64,000 bases of DNA from Flavobacteriaceae bacterium PS02334 (GTDB lineage Bacteria > Bacteroidota > Bacteroidia > Flavobacteriales > Flavobacteriaceae). Location of the stretch: the NCBI GenBank assembly GCA_029959295.1, contig JASCOH010000003.1:124001-188000 (forward strand). Reading direction: 5' to 3'. Positions 8,373 through 18,000 of the stretch are shown here, one piece after another. How positions within the stretch are numbered: the stretch's first letter is position 1; each line of letters begins with the position of its first letter. The position numbers and the translations under genes were made by a program. Below the pieces are notes generated by a model. It saw only the letters and a list, made by a program, of their open reading frames with translations, had not been told where the DNA came from and did no database searches.

Positions 8373-9254
8373 TTATTTTAGCGTGAAACTCGTTTTTGAA
8401 ACCAATTCTCCTTTGTCAAAGATATTTACATAGTAAATTCCTTTTTCAAAATCGACTCCGTTTCCTTCTAAATTTTCACAAACATCAACCGATTTATTTT
8501 CATAGGCCACAGTTGTAGTAAAGCTGTAAGTCAGTGATTTAGAGCCAAAATTCTCTGTTCTTTTTTCACCCAGCACATTATTTTTGCTGTCGATAATTTG
8601 GACATAATATAATTTCTCTCCAGATTTTGCCACTTCATTTTGAGCAATTGCAAAACAAACTTTCAACTTGTCAGCTCTTCTTGCTCTTTCTGTAACCACT
8701 TCTCTGCCTGAACTTTTTTCTTTAATTGCCTGAGTTCTCAAGTTCATAACCGTCAATTTCGATGCTTTCTCGACAGTTTTAGCCAAGTTTTCATTTTGGA
8801 TAACCAAGGTGTCATTGAATCGCATTGATTCACCTAAAGCCATATTTAAGCTGTCTACTTTTGAAACCAATGTCAGATTTTGATCTTTCAGCAGTCCGTT
8901 TTCTTTTACCAAAGCATTAAACTTAGCATTCAGTGCGTTATATTGCGCTTGGAATTTTTTAAGAGAAGCCACGTCCCCGTTTGATTTCTTCAAATCAGCA
9001 ATCAGTTTGACTACTTTTTCTCTTTCTGCAATCAATTCATCAGAAACAGATGTTTTTTCTGCGATTGCTGCATCTAATTTTGTTTTCAATAAAGAAAGCT
9101 CTTCCATGGCCGTTTCTTTATCTTTCACTAAAGCTGTTTCAGTAGTTTTGGCATCACTGCTGATTTTGTACATGTAAGCTAGACTCCCCGCGAGTAAAAT
9201 TGCTAAAACGACGATAATCGCTTTTAGACTTGAGTTGTTTTTCTGATTTTCCAT
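8373..9254 (-). CDS. Membrane-anchored coiled-coil protein, unknown function
   Basis: 293 aa. A short basic N-terminus (MENQKNNSSLK) is followed by one transmembrane helix (about 10-28, AIIVVLAILLAGSLAYMY). A long heptad-like coiled coil rich in K, E, L and D runs to about residue 185, and a compact beta-rich C-terminal domain (about 190-293) contains KVCFAIAQNEVAKSG and YYVQIID. I do not recognise a named domain. Similar flavobacterial proteins are often labelled 'chromosome partitioning protein' only because of the coiled coil, which I would not accept. The layout suggests a cell-envelope protein with the coiled coil and C-terminal domain in the periplasm. It sits between hutI and hutG on the opposite strand, so it is probably unrelated to histidine use. 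Confidence 0.8.
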   Translation of the reverse strand: MENQKNNSSLKAIIVVLAILLAGSLAYMYKISSDAKTTETALVKDKETAMEELSLLKTKLDAAIAEKTSVSDELIAEREKVVKLIADLKKSNGDVASLKKFQAQYNALNAKFNALVKENGLLKDQNLTLVSKVDSLNMALGESMRFNDTLVIQNENLAKTVEKASKLTVMNLRTQAIKEKSSGREVVTERARRADKLKVCFAIAQNEVAKSGEKLYYVQIIDSKNNVLGEKRTENFGSKSLTYSFTTTVAYENKSVDVCENLEGNGVDFEKGIYYVNIFDKGELVSKTSFTLK

Positions 9255-9341
9255 AATGGTTTAGTTGGTAAGGTTTAAAACAAAATAAATATTTTTTTGG
9301 GGGATTTCTATGACAGTTAACGTAAGTTTATATAATTATAT

Positions 9342-9349
9342 TATTTTTG
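9342..9349 (+). promoter_or_regulatory. Probable -7 box for hutG
   Basis: TATTTTTG, a TAnnTTTG-type -7 element, 16 bp before the hutG ATG, implying a leader of only about 10 nt. A GTTTA near 9326 is at best a poor -33 element. Confidence 0.35.
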
Positions 9350-9365
9350 GTGTTAAATAAATTTT

Positions 9366-10403
9366 ATGGAAAAGTTGATTCCGTTTACCGTTCACGATTT
9401 GGCAAGGGTAACGAATTTTAGAAGTGGAGAAGTCAAATTTGGCGAAAAAATGCAAACGATTCCAAAAGATGCTGATGTCGCCACTTTTTTGAAAGAATCA
9501 GATGCAAAGTTTGTATTATTCGGAATTCCGGAAGACATTGGCGTGCGGGCAAATTACGGCCGTCCAGGCGCTGCTTCGGCATGGGAAAGCACTATAAAAA
9601 GTATAGCAAATATCCAGCATAATCGTTTCTGCAAAGGAAGCCAAATCTTAGTTTTGGGGCATCTTGATGTTACGGCAGAAATGAAATCCGTAGAAAATCT
9701 GGACTTTAATATCATGGAAGATAGGCAAGAACTTTCAAAAGCGGTAGAAAAAGTCGACAAGGAAGTTTCTCATATTATTTTCACGATTGTCAAAGCCGGA
9801 AAAATTCCGATAATTATTGGTGGAGGCCACAATAACGCTTACGGAAATATCAAAGGAACCGCTCTGGCAAAAGGAAAAGCAATCAATGCAATCAATTTTG
9901 ACGCGCATTCAGACTTTAGAATTCTAGAAGGAAGACACAGCGGCAATGGTTTTTCATATGCTTTTGAAGAAGGATTTTTGAAAAAATATTTCGTTTTTGG
10001 CTTGCATGAAAGTTATACCTCCAAAAGTGTCTTGCACGAAATCAAAAAGCTGGAAGAACGAGTGAGAATCAATACTTATGATGAAATAAACATCCGGAAA
10101 GAAAAGGATTTTTGGCATGAAATGGACAAAGCTTATACTTTCATAAAAAATGATTTTTATGGGATTGAAATTGATTTAGATGCTATTCCGAATATCCCCA
10201 GCAGTGCGATGACTTTGAGCGGTTTTTCGGTAGAACAGCTTCGCCAGTTTATCCATTTTTTCAGCCAGAATGAAAATGCGGCTTATTTGCACATTTGCGA
10301 AGGCGCTCCAGATTTAGGAGACGACAAAAATAGCCACCTCGTTGGAAAATTAATTGGCTATTTGGTAACCGATTTTATCAAGGCCAAAAGCGAATTAGAA
10401 TAA
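9366..10403 (+). CDS. hutG: Formimidoylglutamase (ureohydrolase family)
   Basis: 345 aa. The ureohydrolase/arginase fold is shown by three metal-site motifs in order: IIIGGGHNNAYG (the GGxH motif), NFDAHSDFR (the DAHxD motif) and GIEIDLDAIP (the D-x-D motif of the third block). An N-terminal segment with GIPEDIGVRANYGRPGAA is typical of the Bacteroidota HutG branch. The expected reaction is hydrolysis of N-formimidoyl-L-glutamate to glutamate and formamide, the last step of this histidine pathway, fitting hutI nearby. Arginase or agmatinase activity cannot be excluded by motif alone, but the hut context decides it. The stop codon is followed after one base by the ATG of a response regulator, so the genes may be co-transcribed. 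Confidence 0.9.
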   Translation: MEKLIPFTVHDLARVTNFRSGEVKFGEKMQTIPKDADVATFLKESDAKFVLFGIPEDIGVRANYGRPGAASAWESTIKSIANIQHNRFCKGSQILVLGHLDVTAEMKSVENLDFNIMEDRQELSKAVEKVDKEVSHIIFTIVKAGKIPIIIGGGHNNAYGNIKGTALAKGKAINAINFDAHSDFRILEGRHSGNGFSYAFEEGFLKKYFVFGLHESYTSKSVLHEIKKLEERVRINTYDEINIRKEKDFWHEMDKAYTFIKNDFYGIEIDLDAIPNIPSSAMTLSGFSVEQLRQFIHFFSQNENAAYLHICEGAPDLGDDKNSHLVGKLIGYLVTDFIKAKSELE

Positions 10404-10404
10404 A

Positions 10405-11079
10405 ATGAATATACTTCTCATTGAAGATGACAAACGAATAAGCGACTTCGTAATTAAAGGTTTGGAAGAAAATGGTTTTTCTGTAACCCTTGCTATTACT
10501 GGAGAAATTGCCCGCGAAATGGTTTCTGAAAATGAATGGGATATTATTTTGATGGACATAATGCTTCCGGGAATTGACGGAATCCAGCTCACAAAACTGA
10601 TCCGATTTAAGAAGAACCACACTCCTATTCTAGTTTTAAGTGCGCTCGATGATGCTGATGATAAAGTTGCAGCTTTAGACAGTGGCGCTGATGATTATTT
10701 GGTAAAACCGTTCCATTTCAAGGAATTAATTTCTAGAATAAACGCTTTAACGAGACGTACAAAATTTAATTATAAAGAAAAAGAGCAGATTTATTTTTGC
10801 CATAATTTAAAAGTAAATCTCGATGAGCATTCAGTTTTTCAAAATGAAAATCCGATTGATTTGTCGCCTCGAGAATATAAATTGCTAGTCTTTTTACTAG
10901 AAAATAAAAATAAAGTAGTTTCGAGAACACAGATTTTAAATGCTGTTTGGGGAATTAATTATGACAACAATACCAATGTTGTCGATGTCTATATTTCTTA
11001 TTTGAGGAATAAAATTGACGAAAACCAGCATAAATTCATCCACACAATCAAGGGAACTGGCTATATGCTAAAGGAATAA
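10405..11079 (+). CDS. OmpR-family response regulator
   Basis: 224 aa. The receiver domain (1-118) has the acidic pair EDD (7-9), phospho-acceptor Asp51 in ILMDIMLPG, and Lys101 in DDYLVKPF. The winged-helix effector domain (about 130-224) includes LSPREYKLLVFLLE and the recognition region VVDVYISYLRNKID. It starts one base after the hutG stop and its stop is three bases before the kinase ATG. The tolC-type gene starts 96 bp after the kinase. It most likely controls the metal-efflux genes that follow, like CusR/CzcR systems, in answer to metal stress. The target is inferred from position only. Co-transcription with hutG looks like read-through rather than a metabolic link. Confidence 0.93.
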   Translation: MNILLIEDDKRISDFVIKGLEENGFSVTLAITGEIAREMVSENEWDIILMDIMLPGIDGIQLTKLIRFKKNHTPILVLSALDDADDKVAALDSGADDYLVKPFHFKELISRINALTRRTKFNYKEKEQIYFCHNLKVNLDEHSVFQNENPIDLSPREYKLLVFLLENKNKVVSRTQILNAVWGINYDNNTNVVDVYISYLRNKIDENQHKFIHTIKGTGYMLKE

Positions 11080-11082
11080 GAC

Positions 11083-12435
11083 ATGAAAATCCGAAATCGT
11101 TTAACGCTAATCTCATCCGCTACTTTTGGGTTTGTTTTCATTATCGCTTCGGTTTTGATTTATATTTCGTTTTACAATAGTTCTGAAAAAGTCGTTTTTA
11201 AGGAATTGCAGAAAACTTGCTTACTTTCAGGTATTTACTATTTGGAAAAAGACGAATTGCCGCACTATGAACATTCGGCAATTAAGGAACAATTCGAAGA
11301 AAATATCCAGAATGATATCGTTCGGGTTTATGACCTGAACGATAAAATTGTTTATGGAAATAAAGAAGCAGATCGCAATATAAATGCTAAAAACTTAGAT
11401 TTTATACGTAAAAATAAAAAGCTAAGCTTTAAATCAAACAACCACTTTTACTATGGAATTTTTTACAACGATAACCAAGGAGATTTTGTCGTTTTTGTAA
11501 AGACCGCCAGTGAAGTTTTTAATTCCCAAACCAATCGATTATTAGTTATTATGATCATCGTTTTGTTTGCAGGATTGCTTTTGATTTTACTATTAAGCCG
11601 ACTGCTTTCGAATATTGCCTATCGCCCAATTACTGAAGTTATTCAACAAGTTAACTTAATGGAATTAAACTCATTAGATAAGCCTATTTTATCTTCTAAT
11701 ACAAATGATGAAGTTCAAAATTTGATCACAACTTTCAATAATTTATTAAGCAGATTGTCAGATACTTTTTCCATTCAGAAGAATTTCATCAACTATGTTT
11801 CCCATGAATTTAAAACGCCTTTAGCTTCTATTTCTGGAAATTTAGAAGTATTTGCACAGAAGGAAAGAACGCCTGAAGAATATCAAAAAGTAGCTTCTGA
11901 AGCTCTGGAAAATGTCTATCATATTGAAGAAATTTTGAACAATTTGATGATGCTTTCGGGTTTAAAAACCATTCATTCAGAAAACGAAACCTTTCGAATT
12001 GATGAAACGCTTTGGAATATAAATGACAAGATATTTGAAGTTTATGACAACCAAGAAATTCTGATTGACTTGGAAGTTGAAGACGAAAAACTGCTTTCAG
12101 TAAAAGGAAGTGAAATGCAAATTCAGCTCGCACTTTATAACCTGATTGAAAATGCTGTAAAATATTCTAATGGAAATCCGATAAAAATTTCGCTTTCAGA
12201 AAGCAATAAGCAGCTTCAAATTTTGATTCAAGATTATGGAAAAGGAATCCAAAAAGAAGATTTAAATTATATCCAGCAAACTTTTTATCGAGGAAAAAAC
12301 GTAGGAAACATCAAAGGCAGCGGTATTGGCTTGTCATTAGCAAGCATTATTTTCAAGCAAAATAATATCCAATTCACAATTACTTCTGAAGAAAACGCTG
12401 GAACGCAAATCTGCTTGCAATTTCCAAAACTCTAA
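11083..12435 (+). CDS. Sensor histidine kinase (cognate of the preceding regulator)
   Basis: 450 aa. TM1 (about 10-30) and TM2 (about 152-174) bracket a periplasmic sensor of about 120 residues without a recognised domain. A HAMP-like linker follows (about 175-230), then a HisKA domain with NYVSHEFKTPLASI (phospho-acceptor His241). The HATPase_c domain has QLALYNLIENAVKYS (N box), DYGKGI (G1) and GSGIGLSLA (G2). It is translationally linked to the response regulator (3-bp gap). The architecture is that of CusS/CzcS-like kinases. The periplasmic sensor presumably reads metal ions, but no histidine- or cysteine-rich metal motif is obvious; it does contain an HYEHS segment that could bind metal. 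Confidence 0.92.
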   Translation: MKIRNRLTLISSATFGFVFIIASVLIYISFYNSSEKVVFKELQKTCLLSGIYYLEKDELPHYEHSAIKEQFEENIQNDIVRVYDLNDKIVYGNKEADRNINAKNLDFIRKNKKLSFKSNNHFYYGIFYNDNQGDFVVFVKTASEVFNSQTNRLLVIMIIVLFAGLLLILLLSRLLSNIAYRPITEVIQQVNLMELNSLDKPILSSNTNDEVQNLITTFNNLLSRLSDTFSIQKNFINYVSHEFKTPLASISGNLEVFAQKERTPEEYQKVASEALENVYHIEEILNNLMMLSGLKTIHSENETFRIDETLWNINDKIFEVYDNQEILIDLEVEDEKLLSVKGSEMQIQLALYNLIENAVKYSNGNPIKISLSESNKQLQILIQDYGKGIQKEDLNYIQQTFYRGKNVGNIKGSGIGLSLASIIFKQNNIQFTITSEENAGTQICLQFPKL

Positions 12436-12479
12436 TCGTTTTCTAATCTTAGATTAATCGACTCTTAATGTGGGTCAAA

Positions 12480-12509
12480 TTGTGCTGTAATCTTAGCCTT
12501 TTAGCTTTG
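12480..12509 (+). promoter_or_regulatory. Promoter of the metal-efflux operon
   Basis: TTG at 12480-12482 and TAGCTTTG at 12502-12509, separated by 19 bp. This fits the Bacteroidota primary-sigma consensus (TTTG, 17-20 bp, TAnnTTTG). The predicted transcript starts around 12515, about 17 nt before the TTG start codon, giving the efflux operon a promoter separate from the regulator genes. Confidence 0.6.
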
Positions 12510-12531
12510 CAGTTCCTAAAAAAGACTCACA

Positions 12532-13818
12532 TTGAAACGTATTTTATTTACCGCAATTTTCGCCAGCTTTTGGATTTCTGTCAAGGCACAAAATCCTGTT
12601 GTGGCCGACACTTTGTCGATTTCACGAGCTGAAGCTGAAACTATTTTCCTGAAAAACAATTTGAGGCTTCTTGCTGAAAAATTGAATATTGATCAAGCTG
12701 AAGCCCAAGTTATTCAAGCTAAATTATGGCCAAATCCTCGTTTGGAAGTTGGCGAAATTAATTTATGGTCAAATAGCAAATCAGAACAGCTCCCTCCTAT
12801 TTCTGGAAACTGGGGAAAAACTTCTGAAGTCACTGTTGGTTTTGAACAATTGATTTACACCGCCGGAAAAAGGAAAAAAATGATGGCGATGGAAAAAGTG
12901 GGCGTTGAAATTGCCCAAGAATATTTCCAAGATTTTCTTCGTACTTTGAAAATTGAATTCCGAAATGACTTAACGAACCTGCAATATGTCCAAGAAAAGC
13001 AAAATGTGTATCAAAAGCAGTTGAATTCGATACAAAAACTCTTAAATGCTTATTCAAATCAAGCAAAACAAGGCAATATCAGCAAGAGTGAATTTATTCG
13101 TTTGAAAGCTTCTGAATTAGAATTTGTAAAAGAATTGAGCGATTTGCAGAAAGAAAATAACAAGCTCCAGAAGGAATTAAAAACGCTGATGAATCTTGTT
13201 CCACAAAATTATCTAAAGATTAGCACAGCGCAATTTGTCCCTGATTTAAAAAAGATGGAAAACATCAATTTGGCTGATTTGACTTCTGAAGCGCTAGAAA
13301 ATCGTCCTGACGTAAAAGCGTCTGTTTTAGAGGAAAAATACAATAATCGAAAGTATAAATATGAATTGGCACAAAGAACTCCCGATGTGACTTTATTGGC
13401 GAGTTATGATCGTGGCGGAAACATTATGAATGATTTTGTAGGTTTTGGATTTGCTTTGGATTTGCCTTTTTTCTCTAGAAACCAAGGAAATATAAAGTCT
13501 GCAAAACTTGAAATTCAAAAAAGCCAATATTTAAAAGAAGAAAAAAATAATCAAGCGCAACATGAAGTAATTCAAGCTTTTGAAGATTTAATTGTGGCTA
13601 GAAAACTTTATGAAAATATTGATTCTTCATATGAAAATGATCTTGATAAATTGTTAGAAAGCCATCTGAAAAATTTTGCACAGCGAAATACAAGCATGCT
13701 CGAATATCTTGATTTTGTGGAAGCGTATCTTGAAAATAAAACCATCATTTTAGATTCTAAAAAAGAATTAATCGAGCATTTTGAAGAACTGCAATTTGTC
13801 ATCGGAAAAGAACTTTAA
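12532..13818 (+). CDS. TolC-family outer membrane efflux protein (CzcC/CusC-like)
   Basis: 428 aa, starting with a TTG codon, which gives a good signal peptide (residues 1-19, ending SVKAQ). The rest is helical TolC/OEP repeat structure: a first OEP half with QAKLWPNPRLEVGEINLW, a second with ENRPDVKASVLEEKYNN and RTPDVTLLASYDRGG, and a C-terminal helix pair. It would form the outer-membrane tunnel of a tripartite RND pump together with the adaptor and transporter encoded next. The order outer-membrane protein, adaptor, transporter and the upstream two-component system match heavy-metal efflux (czc/cus) operons. No CopG or small metal chaperone gene is present. Metal specificity cannot be read from this protein. 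Confidence 0.9.
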   Translation: MKRILFTAIFASFWISVKAQNPVVADTLSISRAEAETIFLKNNLRLLAEKLNIDQAEAQVIQAKLWPNPRLEVGEINLWSNSKSEQLPPISGNWGKTSEVTVGFEQLIYTAGKRKKMMAMEKVGVEIAQEYFQDFLRTLKIEFRNDLTNLQYVQEKQNVYQKQLNSIQKLLNAYSNQAKQGNISKSEFIRLKASELEFVKELSDLQKENNKLQKELKTLMNLVPQNYLKISTAQFVPDLKKMENINLADLTSEALENRPDVKASVLEEKYNNRKYKYELAQRTPDVTLLASYDRGGNIMNDFVGFGFALDLPFFSRNQGNIKSAKLEIQKSQYLKEEKNNQAQHEVIQAFEDLIVARKLYENIDSSYENDLDKLLESHLKNFAQRNTSMLEYLDFVEAYLENKTIILDSKKELIEHFEELQFVIGKEL

Positions 13819-13830
13819 AAATGCCTGATT

Positions 13831-13906
13831 GCCTCTCAACTTCGCTCGAGGTGACACAAGAGTTTGCTAGAAATATAACTGTCATACCAAGCGCAGTCGA
13901 GGGAAC
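13831..13906 (+). repeat. Intergenic inverted repeat inside the efflux operon
   Basis: Left arm 13831-13856 (with TTCGCTCGAGGTGACA) and right arm 13880-13906 (TGTCATACCAAGCGCAGTCGAG) are imperfect inverse copies around about 23 bp of AT-rich DNA. Sequences of this type recur between genes in many Bacteroidota genomes. Here it lies in the 113-bp gap between the tolC-type and adaptor genes. Confidence 0.65.
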
Positions 13907-13931
13907 CTATAAAATCACTAAAAATTAAACC

Positions 13932-15008
13932 ATGAAATATACTTATCTATTGCCCTTATTAGTCCTTTTTAGCTGTCAGGAAAAAGAAGCTATTGCTGAA
14001 AAAAGCGATAAATTTTGCCTGAATGAAGATCTTAAAAAGAAAATTACGATTGCAGAAGTCAAAAAAGAGCCCGTTTCAGAAACTTTTTCTTTGACAGGAA
14101 ATGTGACTTACAACGCTGACAATGTTGTTCAATTCACAAGTTTAGTCAACGGAATAGTCACAAGCACTTCCTTTTCTTTAGGCGATTATGTCAAAAAAGG
14201 ACAAGTTTTAGCCGAAATAAAAAGTACTGAATTAAACGGATTGCAGTCTGAAAATAAATCGATTGCATCACAATTATTAGTTGCTCAACGACAATTAGCT
14301 TCAACAAAATCAATGTATGAAGACGGAATTGCCTCCCAAAAAGATTTGATACAGGCAGAAAGCGAGGTAAATGTCTTGAAATCTTCTTTAGAAAATATCA
14401 AAGGGAATTTGGCTTTGTACAGCGCAAGTTCAGAAAAATCAGTATTCCAAATCAAAGCACCCTCTAACGGATTTATTGTAACCAAAAACATGAGTTCTGG
14501 AATGCAGATTTCTGCCGGAAGAGAGCCGTTATTTACAATTTCTGACTTGAATGAAGTTTGGGTAATGGTCAATATTTATGCGACAGATATGCAAAATATT
14601 AAAGAAAATATGGAAGTTAAAATCAAGACATTAGCTTATCCTGATGAAACTTTTACAGGAAAAATAACGGCTTTGTCACAAGTTTTTGATTCTGAAGAAC
14701 GTGTTTTAAAAGCGCGCATTGTAATGAAAAACACTAATCTAAAATTAAAACCAGGAATGTCTGCTGATATTATCTTGAACAAGCAAAATGCTTCTACAGA
14801 ATCAATGGTCGCTGTTCCGGTCAAAGCCGTAATTTTTGACGACAATAAAAATTTCGTGATTGTTTATAAAGGAGACTGCGATCTTGAAATTCGCCAAGTT
14901 GTACCTTCTACAAAAAATTCAGAAGTGGTTTATTTTGACAAGGGAATTCTTGAAAGCGAAAAGATTATTTCTAAAAATCAGCTTCTGATTTATGAAAGCT
15001 TAAAATAA
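13932..15008 (+). CDS. RND efflux periplasmic adaptor (CzcB/CusB-like lipoprotein)
   Basis: 358 aa. The N-terminus MKYTYLLPLLVLFSC carries a lipobox-like LFSC, so Cys15 is a probable lipidation site. It contains the membrane-fusion layout: a beta-barrel strand, a lipoyl-like half motif (VTSTSFSLGDYVKKGQVLAEIK), a helical hairpin (about 95-150, with the DGIASQKDLIQAE turn), the second lipoyl half (IKAPSNGFIVTKNMSSGMQI), and a beta-barrel and membrane-proximal domain ending near VPSTKNSE. It links the inner-membrane RND pump to the TolC-type channel. It lies 113 bp after the channel gene, with an inverted repeat between, and 25 bp before the transporter gene. No extra N- or C-terminal metal-binding domain is visible, unlike CusB or CzcB relatives with His-rich ends. 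Confidence 0.9.
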   Translation: MKYTYLLPLLVLFSCQEKEAIAEKSDKFCLNEDLKKKITIAEVKKEPVSETFSLTGNVTYNADNVVQFTSLVNGIVTSTSFSLGDYVKKGQVLAEIKSTELNGLQSENKSIASQLLVAQRQLASTKSMYEDGIASQKDLIQAESEVNVLKSSLENIKGNLALYSASSEKSVFQIKAPSNGFIVTKNMSSGMQISAGREPLFTISDLNEVWVMVNIYATDMQNIKENMEVKIKTLAYPDETFTGKITALSQVFDSEERVLKARIVMKNTNLKLKPGMSADIILNKQNASTESMVAVPVKAVIFDDNKNFVIVYKGDCDLEIRQVVPSTKNSEVVYFDKGILESEKIISKNQLLIYESLK

Positions 15009-15033
15009 TAGAAATCATTCTTAATTAAAATTT

Positions 15034-18000
15034 ATGCAAAAGTTTGTACAAAGTATAGTCGCATTTTCGCTAAAAAATTCCATCATCGTTTTCTTTGCAA
15101 CCGTATTGTTGCTGGCGGGAGGAATTATCAGCTACATGCACACGCCCATCGAGGCATTTCCGGATGTGACCAACACGAGGGCGAGAATTATTACGCAATG
15201 GCCAGGAAGAAGCGCCGAGGAAGTAGAGAAATTTATCACTTTGCCGATTTCAAAACAGATGAATACGATTCCGAAAAAAGCGGAAGTCCGTTCGATTTCC
15301 TTATTTGGATTGTCAGTCGTTACCGTGCTTTTTGATGAAGATGTAGAAGATTTTTACGCACAGCAATATGCTTCAAACCGAATGGCTGGCGTGAGTTTGC
15401 CTGAAGGTGCTGATGCAGAAATTGATCCGCCATATGGCGCGACTGGAGAGATTTTCAGGTATGTCGTCAAAGGCGATTTGCCAATTAAAGAGCTGACAGC
15501 TATTCAAGATTGGGTAATTGAGCGCGAATTGGTTTCGGTTCCCGGAGTTGCCAATGTCGTGAGTTTTGGCGGCGAAGAAAAGATTTATGAAATTAAAATC
15601 AATCCTACAGAATTGGTGAATTACAACCTTTCGCCTTTGGATGTTTATGAAGCAGTTTCAAAAAGCAATATCAATGTCGGTGGCGACGTAATTCAGCAAG
15701 GAGATCAAGCTTATGTCGTGCGAGGTGTTGGTTTGCTTGACAATATTGAGGATATCGGAAATATTTTGATCGAGACAAAAGGTTCAACTCCTGTTTTGGT
15801 GAAGCATGTTGCGGAAGTGAAAATCAGCGCAAAACCAAGATTAGGACAAGTCGGTTTAGATAATAGCGATGATTTGGTGGAAGGAATCGTAGTCATGCTT
15901 CGCGGTGAAAATCCGAGTGACGTGATTGCAAAATTGCGTGATAGAATTGACGAATTAAATACGAGAATTTTACCAAAAGGCGTGACAATCGAACCTTTTA
16001 TTGACCGAACGGAACTGGTAAATACGACGGTTCATACGGTTACTAAAAACCTAATTGAAGGTGTTTTGCTGGTTTCGCTGATTGTTTTTATTTTCATGTA
16101 TAACTGGCGAACGACCGTTATTGTGGCTTCCGTAATTCCGCTTTCGTTTTTGTTTGCGATTATAATGTTGCGAATTCAGGGACTTCCTGCGAATTTAATT
16201 TCTATGGGAGCTTTAGATTTCGGATTATTACTCGAAGGAACGCTCGTCATCGTCGAACAGGTTTTTGTCTCCCTCGAAAAGAAAGCGCACAAAGTCGGCA
16301 TGAAGCGCTTCAACAGCATGTCAAAAATGGGACTGATCAAGAAAAGCGTCGGAAGCGTTGCAACCTATATTTTCTTCGCCTTGATCATCTTGATTGTAGC
16401 GCTCTTGCCTATCTTCTCTTTCCAAAAAGTTGAAGGAAAAATGTTCTCGCCATTAGCATTTACGCTTGGTTACGCCTTGGTTGGGTCACTTATTTTGAGC
16501 TTGACGTATGTTCCTGCGATGTGTAAAGTCTTGCTGACGAAAAATATTGTAGAGAAAGAAAATATGATTTCAAGATTTTTCAGAAACAATTTATACCGAC
16601 TGTTTTTATGGAGCGCAAAATATAGAAAAGCTACGGTTTATGGCTTTATTATATTGTTGGCCGTTTGCTTCGGAAGATTTATGTTTTACGGTTCTGAATT
16701 TATTCCAAAACTGAATGAAGGCGCAATTTATATTCGTGCAACATTACCAAATAGTATCAATTTGGATGAATCTGTAAGACTTACGAAGGAAATGAAAACC
16801 AAGCTTCAGAAGTTTGAGGAAGTAAAATTCATTCTTTCCCAAACCGGAAGGCCGAATGACGGAACCGATCCGACAGGTTTTTTCAACATCGAATTCCACA
16901 TCGAATTAAAGCATCAGGACGAATGGAAGCGGAAAATTTCTAAAGATGAACTGATTGCTGAAATAAAAACCGTTTTAGAAGAATATCCAGGAATTAATTT
17001 TGGGTTCAGCCAGCCAATTCAAGACAACGTGGAAGAATATGTCGCCGGCGTAAAAAGTCCGCTTGTCATTAAAATCTTCGGAGATGATTTATTTAAGCTG
17101 GAAGAATATGCCAATAAAGTCGCTAAATCAATAGCACCCGTGGAAGGAATTGAAGATATAAATGTCTATAAAAATATCGGACTTCCAGAATTGAGAATTC
17201 AATTGCACGATTCAAAAATGGCTCGTTATGCGGTTACAACTGCCGATGCGCAAGCCGTGATTGCCATGACAATTGGCGGTCAAGCTGCGACAACTTTTTA
17301 TGAAAATGAAAGAATGTTTGACGTCAGAATTCGTTTTGAAAAAGAATACAGAGATTCTAAAGAAAAAATTGAGAATATCTTGATTCCGACGATGGACGGC
17401 AAAAAAGTACCGCTTCGTGAAATCGCAACGGTAAGTTATCAAACTGGCCCGACATTTATTTATAGAGAAGGAAACAGCCGTTATATCGCAGTTGGTTTTA
17501 GTATCGAAGGACGAGATTTAGGAAGCACAATTGCTGAAGCCCAGAAAAAAGTAGCGGCAGAAGTAAAACTTCCAAAGGAAAACACGATGAAATGGGCTGG
17601 AGAATTTGAAAGCAAGGAACGCGCTTCAAAACAATTGGCAATAATCGTTCCTGTTGTTTTGCTATTTATTTTGTTCTTATTGTATTTCAATTTCGGAAAT
17701 GTAAAAGATACTTTGATTGCTACAAGCACGATTCCATACGCTTTTGCGGGAGGTTTTTTATCACTTTGGATGACAGGAACAATTTTCGGAATCTCTGCAG
17801 GAATTGGTTTTATTATTCTTTTCGGAGTAAATACGATCAACGGAATCATCTTAATTGCGGTCATGAAAGAAAATCTGCGGGCAAAAATGCTGCTGAAAGA
17901 TGCCATCGCTGAAGGAGTTTACAGCAGAATTCGTCCGATTGTGATGATTGCGCTCATGGGTTCTATGGGGTTATTACCCGCAGCGCTTTCCTCAGGAATG

